Part shown: positions 9,335 to 18,460 of the stretch, piece by piece
Layout: every line of letters begins with the position of its first letter
Position numbering within the stretch: position 1 is the stretch's first letter
Assembly: GCF_029624125.1 (NCBI RefSeq)
Contig: NZ_JARSBN010000004.1
Span: 248,001 to 312,000, forward strand
Length of the DNA: 64,000 nt
Reading direction: 5' to 3'
Source of the DNA: Winogradskyella marincola
GTDB taxonomy: Bacteria; Bacteroidota; Bacteroidia; Flavobacteriales; Flavobacteriaceae
Made by a program: the position numbers and the translations under genes
The notes under the pieces: generated by a model
Told to the model about the DNA's origin: nothing
Seen by the model: the letters and a program-made list of their open reading frames with translations, nothing else
Databases searched by the model: none

Positions 9335-10222
9335 ATGATGATAGTTAACCCTCAATTATTTAACTACAGATTAATTATAAGTTCTTTATTAGTTGTTTTA
9401 ACTGTTTTAGGAGTCTATAGTTTTACTAACTATAAATCCATGAAATCCTACGAAGAATTCCTAAAACAAGAAAAGGTTTTGATAGAAAAGGAATTATCAG
9501 AAATCATTGTAAGTTATGACGAACTAAGCCAAAATTATGATCTTATGTCTTCGCAGCTCCAAGAAGCAAAACTAGAAACTAAAATTGCTTTAGATTCTTT
9601 AAGATTATTAAAAAGTGACTTATCTATAATCACAAAGTTTAAAGACCAGCTTTCAGTTTTAAAAACTAAAAGCAAAGTATTACTTGCTACCTTAGACTCT
9701 CTAAACTCTGCCAATCTAAAATTGCAGAAAGAGAAGCGCTATGCAATGAATACAATTAAAAACAACAACCTCACCATCAATGCTCTAGAGGAAACCAACG
9801 ACTCTCTTAACGAGACCATTGACAATGCTGCTATTTTAAGAGCCAACAACGTTAGTGTAGAAGCTTTTAAAATTAACAACTCTAAAAAGAAATCCTCGCT
9901 TAGAGCTAAACGCGTTAATGCTATGGATGTTTGCATCTCATTGACTGAAAACCCTTTAACCGAAAAAGGAGACAAAGAGATATACATTCAGATTGTAAGT
10001 CCTAACAACAATATAATAGCTGGTAAAGGCGAAGTTTTTTTTGCAGACAACTCTTTAATTTATAGCAAAAAAGAAATTGTAAACTTTGACAACAAAAATC
10101 TAAACATCTGTACTACAGTAGCCACTTATAAAGAAGACAGACCTCTTGTAAAAGGCACGTACTTTGTTAATGTTTTTCACGAAAACAGAAAACTAGGAAG
10201 TACAAGTATAGAATTAAAATAA
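9335..10222 (+). CDS. membrane-anchored coiled-coil protein of unknown function
   Basis: 295 residues; ATG codons at 9335 and 9338 are both possible. One transmembrane segment (about 12-30, LIISSLLVVLTVLGVYSF) is followed by a long helical coiled-coil region (about 38-175) rich in L, K, E and S. A C-terminal globular part of about 110 residues contains RVNAMDVCISLTENPLTEKGDKEIY and reads as beta-strands. Related flavobacterial proteins sometimes carry a chromosome-partitioning label, but I see no Walker ATPase motif, so ParA is not supported. It is divergent from comF and ends in a terminator directly before glyS. A structural or envelope role is a guess. Confidence 0.7.
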   Translation: MMIVNPQLFNYRLIISSLLVVLTVLGVYSFTNYKSMKSYEEFLKQEKVLIEKELSEIIVSYDELSQNYDLMSSQLQEAKLETKIALDSLRLLKSDLSIITKFKDQLSVLKTKSKVLLATLDSLNSANLKLQKEKRYAMNTIKNNNLTINALEETNDSLNETIDNAAILRANNVSVEAFKINNSKKKSSLRAKRVNAMDVCISLTENPLTEKGDKEIYIQIVSPNNNIIAGKGEVFFADNSLIYSKKEIVNFDNKNLNICTTVATYKEDRPLVKGTYFVNVFHENRKLGSTSIELK

Positions 10223-10242
10223 ATCAATCTCATTATTTTTAA

Positions 10243-10279
10243 AAAACCGCTCAATTAATTTGAGCGGTTTTTTATTTTT
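10243..10279 (+). terminator. rho-independent terminator before glyS
   Basis: Perfect stem AACCGCTCAA / TTGAGCGGTT with TTAA loop, followed by TTTTTATTTTT. It ends the upstream coiled-coil gene, and its T-tract overlaps the glyS -7 element. Confidence 0.9.
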
Positions 10280-10280
10280 G
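10273..10280 (+). promoter_or_regulatory. -7 element of glyS, predicted leaderless
   Basis: TATTTTTG fits the Bacteroidota -7 consensus TAnnTTTG. It ends 4 nt before the glyS ATG, so initiation 4-6 nt downstream would start the mRNA at or next to the AUG. Confidence 0.6.
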
Positions 10281-10284
10281 TGGC

Positions 10285-11829
10285 ATGGCAAACGACGACA
10301 AATTCAAAAAGGTAATCTCTCACGCTAAGGAGTATGGTTACGTATTTCAGAGCAGCGAAATCTATGATGGTTTAAGCGCTGTATACGATTATGCGCAAAA
10401 CGGTGCAGAATTAAAGAAAAACATTAGAGACTATTGGTGGAAAGCCATGGTACAAATGCACGACAATATTGTTGGTATAGACGCAGCAATATTTATGCAC
10501 CCAACCACTTGGAAAGCTTCTGGGCACGTAGATGCGTTTAATGATCCTTTAATTGACAACAAAGATTCTAAAAAACGTTACAGAGCAGATGTTTTAGTAG
10601 AAGATTACTGTGCTAAAATTGAAGCTAAAATTAACAAGGAAGTTAAAAAAGCTGAAAAACGTTTTGGTGATGCCTTTAACAAAGAAGAATTTGTATCTAC
10701 AAACGGTAGAGTTCTTGGTTACCAGGAAAAAATCGATTCTATTCTTAAGCGTTTAGGTCAATCTTTAGAAAAAGAAGATTTAGCAGATGTAAAAGCTTTA
10801 ATTGAAGAATTAGAAATTGCCGATCCGTTAACAGGAAGTCGTAACTGGACAGACGTTAAGCAATTTAACCTTATGTTTGGCACTAAGCTTGGTGCTTCTG
10901 CAGATACTGCAATGGACTTATATTTGAGACCAGAAACTGCTCAAGGTATTTTTGTAAACTTCTTAAACGTTCAGAAAACTGGACGCATGAAAATTCCTTT
11001 CGGAATTGCACAAACAGGTAAAGCCTTTAGAAATGAAATTGTTGCAAGACAATTTATCTTTAGAATGCGTGAGTTTGAACAAATGGAAATGCAATTTTTC
11101 ATTAAACCAGGTACGCAAAAAGAATGGTTTGACTACTGGAAAGAAACCCGTTTAAAATGGCATAAGTCCTTAGGCTTGGGAGACGACAATTACCGTTTCC
11201 ACGATCACGAAAAGTTAGCGCACTACGCAGATGCTGCTACAGATATAGAATTTAATTTCCCATTTGGTTTTAAAGAATTAGAAGGGATTCACTCTCGTAC
11301 AGATTTCGATTTAAAACAACACGAAGAGCACTCTGGCAAAAAGCTACAGTACTTCGATCACGAAGATAATGAAAGCTACACTCCTTATGTATTAGAAACT
11401 TCAATAGGTCTAGATCGTATGTTCTTAGCTGTTTTTTCTAACAGTTTACAAGACGAAACTTTAGAAGACGGAAGCGAAAGAACAGTATTAAAACTGCCTG
11501 CTGTATTAGCTCCTACTAAAGCTGCTATTCTGCCTTTGGTAAGAAAGGATGAAGCGTTAACCAAAATGGCAAAAGACATTGTTGACGATCTTAAATGGGA
11601 TTTCAATGTGGTATATGATGAAAAAGACGCTGTAGGTAGACGTTACAGAAGACAAGATGCAGCTGGTACACCATTTTGTATTACGGTAGATGGCGAAAGT
11701 TTAGAAGACAATACGGTAACTATTCGTCATAGAGATACTATGGAACAAAAGCGTGTTAAGGTTGAAGAATTAAGAGATATCATCAAAAAAGAAGTTGATG
11801 TTAAAGAATGGTTGATGAAGATGAAATAA
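10285..11829 (+). CDS. glyS: glycyl-tRNA synthetase, dimeric class II type
   Basis: 514 residues, the single-chain alpha2 form (eukaryote/archaea-like, also in many Bacteroidota), not the alpha/beta tetramer. It charges tRNA-Gly in the cytosol. Visible: the N-terminal VISHAKEYGYVFQSSEIYDGLSA; class II motif 2 around KAFRNEIVARQFIFRMREFEQMEMQ (about 249-273); FVNFLNVQKTGRMKIPFGIAQ just before it; motif 3 around YVLETSIGLDRM (about 371-382); and a C-terminal anticodon-binding domain (AAILPLVRKDEALTKMA onward). It sits alone between two terminators. The ATG directly follows a -7 element. Confidence 0.97.
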   Translation: MANDDKFKKVISHAKEYGYVFQSSEIYDGLSAVYDYAQNGAELKKNIRDYWWKAMVQMHDNIVGIDAAIFMHPTTWKASGHVDAFNDPLIDNKDSKKRYRADVLVEDYCAKIEAKINKEVKKAEKRFGDAFNKEEFVSTNGRVLGYQEKIDSILKRLGQSLEKEDLADVKALIEELEIADPLTGSRNWTDVKQFNLMFGTKLGASADTAMDLYLRPETAQGIFVNFLNVQKTGRMKIPFGIAQTGKAFRNEIVARQFIFRMREFEQMEMQFFIKPGTQKEWFDYWKETRLKWHKSLGLGDDNYRFHDHEKLAHYADAATDIEFNFPFGFKELEGIHSRTDFDLKQHEEHSGKKLQYFDHEDNESYTPYVLETSIGLDRMFLAVFSNSLQDETLEDGSERTVLKLPAVLAPTKAAILPLVRKDEALTKMAKDIVDDLKWDFNVVYDEKDAVGRRYRRQDAAGTPFCITVDGESLEDNTVTIRHRDTMEQKRVKVEELRDIIKKEVDVKEWLMKMK

Positions 11830-11851
11830 ATCCAACACATTCTTAAAATAC

Positions 11852-11886
11852 AAAAAGCCCGAAATATTAAAGTTTCGGGCTTTTTT
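11852..11886. terminator. bidirectional terminator between glyS and flavoprotein gene
   Basis: AAAAAGCCCGAAA and TTTCGGGCTTTTTT flank a short AT loop. The A-run and T-run suit termination from both convergent genes. Confidence 0.88.
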
Positions 11887-11887
11887 A

Positions 11888-12922
11888 TTACACTATTTTC
11901 TGTGCCAAATATTTTGCATCTTTTTTAATGCCTCCTAACGTAGCAGATCCACGCGTGTGCAACCATGGCAAGCCAATAAAATAGAGTCCTTTTGTGGTAC
12001 TAATGCCTCTATGATGCTTTGGATAGCCATCTTTAGTCAGTTCAATATTATTTATCCATTTAAAGTTAGGTTTGTAACCTGTTGCCCAAACAATGTTTTT
12101 AATGTTACTTAATGTCTTCTTTGTTGTTTTTACAGTATTCTGGCCAGCATCTATCGTATAACCAACGGTTTTCACGTTATTTCTATCTAAAATATCTTGC
12201 ACATCTGTACCTATAATTGGCTGTTTAGAACTGCTTATTCTTTTACCAATCCAAGAGTTTTTACTAAAACTTAAAAAACCCGTTATGGTAAACCACCACC
12301 AAAGTGTCTTCCCTAAAATTTCTTGAGGCAACGTTCTTATATCTGTATTACCAGAAAAATAAGTGGTGTTTTCTGTGTGTTTTGAAATTTCATCTAAAAT
12401 TTGAAATCCACTATCTCCTCCACCAACAACTAAGGTTTCACCATCCTGAAGTTGATCTGGATTCTTGTAATAATTACTATGTATTTGAAAAATATCATCA
12501 GATATGTTATTATGAAATTTTGGCGTGTATGGTATATGAAAAGGTCCTGTGGCTATAATAACTTCTTTACATTTTACATCCCCTTTACTTGTTTTTACAA
12601 CAAAGCCATCGTCTGATTTTTCAATACTTTCTGCCAATGTATTTAACTGAACAGGAAAATCAAATTTTGATGCATAAGCCTTAAAATAGTTGGCCACGTC
12701 ATACTTATCTGGATAATGTCCTTTTGGCGCAGGAAAAGGCATACCTTCTAAATGATTGAACTCAGTTGGCGTAAACAATTTTAAAGAATTCCAGCGATTA
12801 AGCCAAGATGCTCCAATTTCATTTTCCTTATCAATGATTAAAAAATCCTTATCGTTTTTCTTTAAATGATATGCCATAGATAATCCTGCTTGTGCAGCAC
12901 CTATTATTACAAAATCCTTCAT
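11888..12922 (-). CDS. FAD/NAD(P)-dependent flavoprotein, CzcO/FMO-like
   Basis: 344 residues. The N-terminal FAD-binding segment IIGAAQAGLSMAYHL has Ala in place of the second Gly of GxGxxG, a common variant in this group. GASWLNRWNSLKLFTP is typical of CzcO-like putative monooxygenases. The second dinucleotide site VVGGGDSGFQILDEI lies at about 164-178, and a late IVWATGYKPNFKW (ATG-motif) at about 282-294. It probably oxidises a small molecule with NAD(P)H and O2, but the substrate cannot be read. A single gene, convergent with glyS and followed upstream by a large envelope protein gene on the same strand. Confidence 0.85.
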   Translation of the reverse strand: MKDFVIIGAAQAGLSMAYHLKKNDKDFLIIDKENEIGASWLNRWNSLKLFTPTEFNHLEGMPFPAPKGHYPDKYDVANYFKAYASKFDFPVQLNTLAESIEKSDDGFVVKTSKGDVKCKEVIIATGPFHIPYTPKFHNNISDDIFQIHSNYYKNPDQLQDGETLVVGGGDSGFQILDEISKHTENTTYFSGNTDIRTLPQEILGKTLWWWFTITGFLSFSKNSWIGKRISSSKQPIIGTDVQDILDRNNVKTVGYTIDAGQNTVKTTKKTLSNIKNIVWATGYKPNFKWINNIELTKDGYPKHHRGISTTKGLYFIGLPWLHTRGSATLGGIKKDAKYLAQKIV

Positions 12923-12982
12923 TAGTTGTTCTTGATGTTATGTGAGGAGTATACTGCTTTTAATACTTTTACACAAATAGAA

Positions 12983-15900
12983 TTAGAAATAAGCCTTCAA
13001 CTGAATAGTTCCTGTATGGATGGTTTTTGCTGTTTCAGTTTTACGACCAAAATAATTGAGGTTTAAATCTAAAAACTTAGTCAGCTTCTTTTGTGCCAAT
13101 AAACTCCAGGTGAAGTTTTTTCCTGGCTGTAAACCCTCTAACATTTGGTATGCTACAGGTGTATTAGGATTGCCATCATATTCATTTTGAAACAAATTGA
13201 ATTCACCAGTTAATGCAATTTTTGCAGCTTTATTATAGGTAAAAGAAAATCCATAATTGTTCTGCGATAATGCTTCTAAACTTCCAATAGTATTTTCTTT
13301 TGAAGTGTATTGATAGAAGACATCAAACTGCGCATTTTCACTAAACAAATAGGATAATTTAGGTTGAAAACGCTCTTCTTCAATCAGGTAATTTCTGTTG
13401 GCAAAGTTTTCACTAAGACTTTCATCTGTTCCAAAACTTGCCTGTGCATTTGCCAACCAATTGGTGGCGAATTTGTGATTAAAATTAAACTGATGATTGG
13501 TGAGTTTATTTTCCTGAAAACCTATAGACAGCAGACTTCTGCTTGTATTGGTTAAAAACGTATAAGATGTGGTATAGCGCTGTTTCCCTCTGTTGTAAAA
13601 CAATACATTTCTCACACTATTATTTAACGCTAATTGGTTGTCCTCATCAGCTTCAAAAGGATTTAAATTAAAATTATTCCCTTCTCTTCTAATCTTTCTG
13701 TCAATAAGATAAGATGTTTGATTATAAAAATGTGAAAGAAACTTTTTGGTTCTATCTTCAGAACCGCTCCATTGCATCGGATTTATGGTCAACGTCTGGC
13801 TCAATCTATTTTGATGCGTTCGCACAAAAACCTGGTTTGGCAATAATACGCGTATGTAATTGCCTTGGTCAGTAAATTGGGCTATTTCAAACTCATTGAG
13901 TTCTTGTATGCCATTTTCATTATAGTCAATCCATGTGTAAGCTCCTTGTCCTGCTTCGACCTCTACATAAGTAAAATCTTGCTGTGGCAACGTCCCTGAA
14001 TTAGTTTCAAAACTTGTGTTCCAGAGCACAAGGTTGTTAAACAATTTTTGATTGTAGTTTAATCTACTGTTTAAACTCTGTTCGTCTTCAGAGGCATCGT
14101 CTTCAGCCTTCAAACTTCTATAGTTCACAAAAAGCTGAAGATTGGTATTTTTATTTTGAATTAATCGCGACTTGAGATAATAGGTGTTTGAAGCATTTAC
14201 ACGCTCTAGATTGTTATTCCGTAAACTATCATTAAAGCGTTTTATATAACCAACTTCTGCATAGACTTTAGTACTATCACCAATTCCAACAAAGGTTTCG
14301 TATGCTGAAAATCGCTGACTCAATGGTGTTAATGAATCGGTAGCTATAACGATTTGTTCATTGTCTTCTGTGGCAAATTTTGCACCAACCCATTTATTGT
14401 TTTTGGCATATACCACACGATTATAAGATCTCAAAAACGTTGAACGATTAATAGTGCTTTCGCTATTAAGAAAACTTGAATTTGTAAAAATCCTGAAATT
14501 ACCCAAACGCAGATCTGCCATAAGATTATGACGACTTCCATTAAAATTATTAGCGTAATCTAAATATTCAAAATTATAAGAAGCCAATCCCTTTTTAGCA
14601 TGCGATAATTGCAATCCCGAAGTAAGCAAAAGTTGGTTCCCTAATATAAAATTTCCTTGATCGTCTCTGTTATCTTCAAGGTTCCAATCGCGATTAAATT
14701 CGGCTCTATACAAACGCTGAATGGTTCTAAAATTCTCTTGAATAAAATCGGCATCAATAAGCGCGGATAGATTCCAAAGGCTATCGTGTTTTATTAGCTT
14801 TTGATTCACTTTAAACTTCCCTGCAAAACCATCATTATCATCATCATCTAAACTCGAAAACAAGTTGATATCGTTTTTACTTCCTGCCAATTCAAAAAAC
14901 ACATCTGTTTTTTCGGTAGGTTGGTAACGACCATTGAGCACTGCAATTTGCAAGCGTTCTGGAGCTACAAGCTGAGTAACCGGTTCGTAATTTCCTTGCG
15001 GAACACCTGCAATTGGCGCAACGTATTCAAAAATATTGCTCACTGCATTATCGTTACTCAATATATAATTTCCTTGATTTGCACCAACTAAGGTAAAAGA
15101 CACTCTAAACAACTGGTCTTCGGGATTTTGAGAGAAGACAAAAATCTCTTCACCATCTACAATTTCTTTTCGGTAGAGAATTCTGTTTTCAGAAAACGAT
15201 TCTTCCGTCGCTGAAGGCGCAACCATTAAGCTAGTATCATCACCAGCATTAGCTAAAATTTCCGTTTGCTCTGTCGATAAATTTTGCTGCAACGGCTGAT
15301 TTTTGGCATCACTTTCAGAATACACAGAAACGTTTAACTGTAATTTTTCGGTTTCAAAAGTACTACCGCCAAACACAGTAAATCGCGAATAATTTCGCTC
15401 GCTAAACTGGTAATCTACCGTAATACGCATTTCGGAAGTGATTGGATAGGTTGAGTTGAAAATGATTTCACCAGCATTATAATCGATGATGTAATCATTG
15501 TTTTCTCCACGCTCTAAAGGCACACCATTAACATAAACAGTTTCGCTACCAGAAACAATAAGTACAAACAACTCATTATTTGGTCCTCGTAATTTGTAAG
15601 GTCCTTGATTGCCTTCTTGAGCCGTAAATTGGGTTGTTGTAAACTGACCTCGTACGAGTGCACCTGAAGCAAAAACCGACGTCTTGTCACTCAAATTAGC
15701 ATTTACCAACAAACCTTGCACACGTTTAGAAAAGTTAGCATAATAACTTTTGGTGTTTACCAAATCGATATCACCTGCTCTTATATTCCAATTGTCACTA
15801 AAAAGTTCTATAAAAACTTGATCAAACTCATCTAATCGCTGAGAATATCCACTTTCTTGCAACGGAATATTAGCATCTTGTATCGAGGCTCTAAGAGATA

Positions 15901-16411
15901 CCTTGTCACTCAACTTACCTGAAATTTGCAAATCGAGTTCACTATTTAAAACAGAATTTTGATTATTCCCAATCGTTACACCTCTGGAAATACTACCCGA
16001 AGTGGTTAAACCATCAAAAGGTGTAAAAACATTTTGGTTTGAAGAATTTTCAAGCTTGTACAGGGTTTCAATCCCAGGAATAGATCGATCTACAATAATA
16101 TCATCGTCGAGCTGTTTGTAAACCTTGGTTATAAAATCTGGATAGCGTAAATATTCAATATCAACAGAATCTATTTCAACCTGTTGGTTAAATTTCAAAA
16201 TAGACTTTGAAAAATCAACGTTATAAAGTGCAGCATCCAGAACCACTCCTTGCTTAGTTTTTACAATAAATTTTGAAGGATTTATACTCACAGAATCAAT
16301 ACGAACAGAATCTGCAACAGCAACGCGTATTTTCTTATAATTACCTGATTTTTCTTGGGCAAAACCCAAAAAAAACATCAATATTGTAATAAGAAATAGC
16401 GCTTTTTTCAT
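12983..16411 (-). CDS. large probable outer-membrane beta-barrel protein, function unknown
   Basis: 1142 residues with signal peptide MKKALFLITILMFFLGFAQ. A short N-terminal region contains VDIEYLRYPDFITKVY. Most of the rest is alternating polar/aromatic strands typical of outer-membrane barrels: LQISGKLSDKVSLRASIQD, YYANFSKRVQGLLVNANL and many strands ending in F/Y/W. The final segment, TIHTGTIQLKAYF, ends in Phe, the usual C-terminal signature of barrels inserted by BAM. DYNENGIQELNEFEIAQF (about 825-845) looks like a calcium-type loop. I recognise a conserved Bacteroidota family but not a function. It is too short for SprA and lacks a TonB plug. Divergent from the exonuclease gene. Confidence 0.75.
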   Translation of the reverse strand: MKKALFLITILMFFLGFAQEKSGNYKKIRVAVADSVRIDSVSINPSKFIVKTKQGVVLDAALYNVDFSKSILKFNQQVEIDSVDIEYLRYPDFITKVYKQLDDDIIVDRSIPGIETLYKLENSSNQNVFTPFDGLTTSGSISRGVTIGNNQNSVLNSELDLQISGKLSDKVSLRASIQDANIPLQESGYSQRLDEFDQVFIELFSDNWNIRAGDIDLVNTKSYYANFSKRVQGLLVNANLSDKTSVFASGALVRGQFTTTQFTAQEGNQGPYKLRGPNNELFVLIVSGSETVYVNGVPLERGENNDYIIDYNAGEIIFNSTYPITSEMRITVDYQFSERNYSRFTVFGGSTFETEKLQLNVSVYSESDAKNQPLQQNLSTEQTEILANAGDDTSLMVAPSATEESFSENRILYRKEIVDGEEIFVFSQNPEDQLFRVSFTLVGANQGNYILSNDNAVSNIFEYVAPIAGVPQGNYEPVTQLVAPERLQIAVLNGRYQPTEKTDVFFELAGSKNDINLFSSLDDDDNDGFAGKFKVNQKLIKHDSLWNLSALIDADFIQENFRTIQRLYRAEFNRDWNLEDNRDDQGNFILGNQLLLTSGLQLSHAKKGLASYNFEYLDYANNFNGSRHNLMADLRLGNFRIFTNSSFLNSESTINRSTFLRSYNRVVYAKNNKWVGAKFATEDNEQIVIATDSLTPLSQRFSAYETFVGIGDSTKVYAEVGYIKRFNDSLRNNNLERVNASNTYYLKSRLIQNKNTNLQLFVNYRSLKAEDDASEDEQSLNSRLNYNQKLFNNLVLWNTSFETNSGTLPQQDFTYVEVEAGQGAYTWIDYNENGIQELNEFEIAQFTDQGNYIRVLLPNQVFVRTHQNRLSQTLTINPMQWSGSEDRTKKFLSHFYNQTSYLIDRKIRREGNNFNLNPFEADEDNQLALNNSVRNVLFYNRGKQRYTTSYTFLTNTSRSLLSIGFQENKLTNHQFNFNHKFATNWLANAQASFGTDESLSENFANRNYLIEEERFQPKLSYLFSENAQFDVFYQYTSKENTIGSLEALSQNNYGFSFTYNKAAKIALTGEFNLFQNEYDGNPNTPVAYQMLEGLQPGKNFTWSLLAQKKLTKFLDLNLNYFGRKTETAKTIHTGTIQLKAYF

Positions 16412-16545
16412 CTAAAATAATAACTGCCATACCTTTAAAATATTTTATCGTTAAAAGCAGTATAAATTTATAGTGTAAAAGTACTCTATTATTTATTTTA
16501 GCAGAATAGCTAGAAATTTATAAATAATCAGGAATTTAAAACAAA

Positions 16546-17307
16546 ATGAAAATAGCTTCGTACAATGTTAATGGCATAAGAGCTGCCATAAATAAAGGTT
16601 TTATAGATTGGTTGCAAGCCACAAATCCAGATGTAATTTGTTTACAGGAAATTAAAGCTATGGAAGACCAACTCGATTTAGAGCTCTTTACAAATGCAGG
16701 TTATGAGTACAATTACTGGTTTAGTGCACAAAAAAAAGGCTATAGTGGTGTTGCTATTCTTTGCAAAAAAGAACCAAACCACATAGAATTTGGTACTGGA
16801 ATAGAATCCATGGATTTTGAAGGCAGAAACCTTAGAGTAGACTACGATAAGGTGTCTGTTATGAGCATGTATTTACCTTCTGGGACTAACGATGCTAGGC
16901 TATCGCACAAGTTTGAATACATGGATTTAATTCATAACTATTTAAACGAATTACAAAACGAAAAACCAAATCTTGTGGTTTGTGGAGATTATAATATTTG
17001 CCATGAGCCTATAGATATTCATAACCCGAAAATGAAAGGTGTTTCTGGTTATTTACCTGAAGAACGTGAATGGTTAGGTAATTTTATAGACAGCGGATTT
17101 ATTGATAGTTTTAGACATCTACACCCAGAAAAACAAGAATTCTCATGGTGGAGTTACAGAGCCAATGCCAGAGCCAATAACAAAGGTTGGAGGTTAGACT
17201 ATGCCATGGTGAGTGAGCCTTTACAAGAAAAAATAAAACGAAGCGTTATACTCACTGAAGCTGTACATAGCGATCATTGCCCAATTTTATTAGAATTAGA
17301 TTTATAA
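16546..17307 (+). CDS. xth: exodeoxyribonuclease III / AP endonuclease
   Basis: 253 residues, the family's normal length. It acts on abasic sites and 3'-blocked ends in base-excision repair. Visible: MKIASYNVNGIRAA, Glu35 in CLQEIKAME (metal ligand), VCGDYNICHEPIDIHNP (catalytic Asp and Asn), WWSYRANARANNKGWRLDY and the terminal HSDHCPI with the catalytic Asp-His pair. 27 bp before an OmpA-type gene on the same strand, so co-transcription is possible, though the functions are unrelated. Confidence 0.96.
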   Translation: MKIASYNVNGIRAAINKGFIDWLQATNPDVICLQEIKAMEDQLDLELFTNAGYEYNYWFSAQKKGYSGVAILCKKEPNHIEFGTGIESMDFEGRNLRVDYDKVSVMSMYLPSGTNDARLSHKFEYMDLIHNYLNELQNEKPNLVVCGDYNICHEPIDIHNPKMKGVSGYLPEEREWLGNFIDSGFIDSFRHLHPEKQEFSWWSYRANARANNKGWRLDYAMVSEPLQEKIKRSVILTEAVHSDHCPILLELDL

Positions 17308-17334
17308 ACATTACTTTTTATTCAATTTTTAAAC

Positions 17335-18294
17335 ATGATGAAAAAACTTTCATTAATAGCCATTTTACTTATTACGATGACCTCTTGTGTGTCTAAAAAA
17401 ATATACACTGAGTTAGAGGACAAATATGCCAATCTAAAAAAGGACAACAGAGCCTTATCTGATGAAGTAGAAGCGCTTTCTGCAGACAGAAACAAATTAA
17501 CTAATGACCTAAACAGCCTGCAAGCTGCCTATGACGAGGCTGTGAAAGAAAGAGATCAGTTACGCTCAGACTATGCTGCAACAAAAACTAATCTCGACAA
17601 TTTAAAAGCATCTTACGATGCATTAGAAAAAAACAGCTCTGCTGAAATTGCCAAAAACTCTCAAAAAAACAGAGAACTTTTAGCACAATTAGAAGCCAAA
17701 GAACAAGCCCTTGCTGCCGAAAATGAGCGTTTAGAAAAATTAAAAAAAGAACTTGAAAGTAGATCGCAACGTGTTGCAGAATTAGAAAGCGTTATTGCTG
17801 CTAAAGATGCTAACATGCGTGCTTTAAAAGACGCTATTTCTAAAGCCTTAACTAACTTTGAAGGTAAAGGTCTTACGGTAGAACAACGTGATGGTAAAGT
17901 ATACGTATCTATGGAAAACAAATTGCTTTTTGAATCTGGCAGCTGGTATGTTGGTGCACAAGGAAAGCAAGCCGTAAAACAACTAGGAAACGTTTTGGCT
18001 GAAAATCCTGAAATTGCAATTTTAATAGAAGGTCATACTGATAATGTACCATACAAAGGCAATGCGCAATTAAGCGGTAACTGGGATTTATCAACTAAAC
18101 GTGCGACAGCAATTGTAAATATTCTAAGAGAAAACAATGCTATTAATCCTGAAAACTTAACAGCTGCAGGACGAGGAGAGTTTGTTCCGGTTGCCTCTAA
18201 TGATAGTGCTGAAGGCAGAGCAAAAAACCGTAGAATTGAAGTGATTTTAACACCAAAACTTGATGAGATTTCAAAATTATTGAATGATATTTAA
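17335..18294 (+). CDS. OmpA-family peptidoglycan-binding lipoprotein
   Basis: 319 residues; Met codons at 17335 and 17338 are both possible. Lipobox MTSC with Cys18 gives an outer-membrane lipoprotein. Residues about 22-165 form a long coiled coil. Residues about 195-315 are an OmpA C-terminal domain, with EGHTDNVPYKG, LSTKRATAIVNIL and GRGEFVPVASNDSAEGRAKNRRIEV containing the Asp and Arg that bind meso-diaminopimelate in this family. It likely tethers the outer membrane to peptidoglycan. A hairpin terminator follows at 18350. Confidence 0.92.
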   Translation: MMKKLSLIAILLITMTSCVSKKIYTELEDKYANLKKDNRALSDEVEALSADRNKLTNDLNSLQAAYDEAVKERDQLRSDYAATKTNLDNLKASYDALEKNSSAEIAKNSQKNRELLAQLEAKEQALAAENERLEKLKKELESRSQRVAELESVIAAKDANMRALKDAISKALTNFEGKGLTVEQRDGKVYVSMENKLLFESGSWYVGAQGKQAVKQLGNVLAENPEIAILIEGHTDNVPYKGNAQLSGNWDLSTKRATAIVNILRENNAINPENLTAAGRGEFVPVASNDSAEGRAKNRRIEVILTPKLDEISKLLNDI

Positions 18295-18349
18295 TCATCT
18301 CTCTTGTTGAGATAGAAATCATTTCAAACAAAACCTTAACATAGATTTA

Positions 18350-18390
18350 GACCTTTCGTGTTTTTACAACATGAAAGGTCTTCTTATTTT
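18350..18390 (+). terminator. terminator of the OmpA-type lipoprotein gene
   Basis: GACCTTTCGTG pairs with CATGAAAGGTC (one G-T pair), followed by TTCTTATTTTTG. Confidence 0.8.
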
Positions 18391-18419
18391 TGTAGTAGTG
18401 ATAGTGCAAATGCTCTATA

Positions 18420-18446
18420 AGATTCTGAAACTAGTTCAGAATGACA
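18420..18446. repeat. dispersed-repeat-like element GATTCTGAAACTAGTTCAGA
   Basis: TTCTGAAACTAGTTCAGAA is an interrupted palindrome ending in TGAC, just before the aldo/keto reductase ATG. From memory, the form CTGAAACnAGTTCAGAATGAC occurs in many copies in flavobacterial intergenic DNA. A degenerate relative sits at 2191. Confidence 0.5.
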
Positions 18447-18460
18447 AAATTTAATTTTTT

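Noticed and set aside
9335-10222. ParA-type chromosome partitioning ATPase
   Set aside because: No Walker A or B motif; the protein is a membrane-anchored coiled coil.
12983-16411. SprA, the type IX translocon
   Set aside because: SprA is about twice this length.
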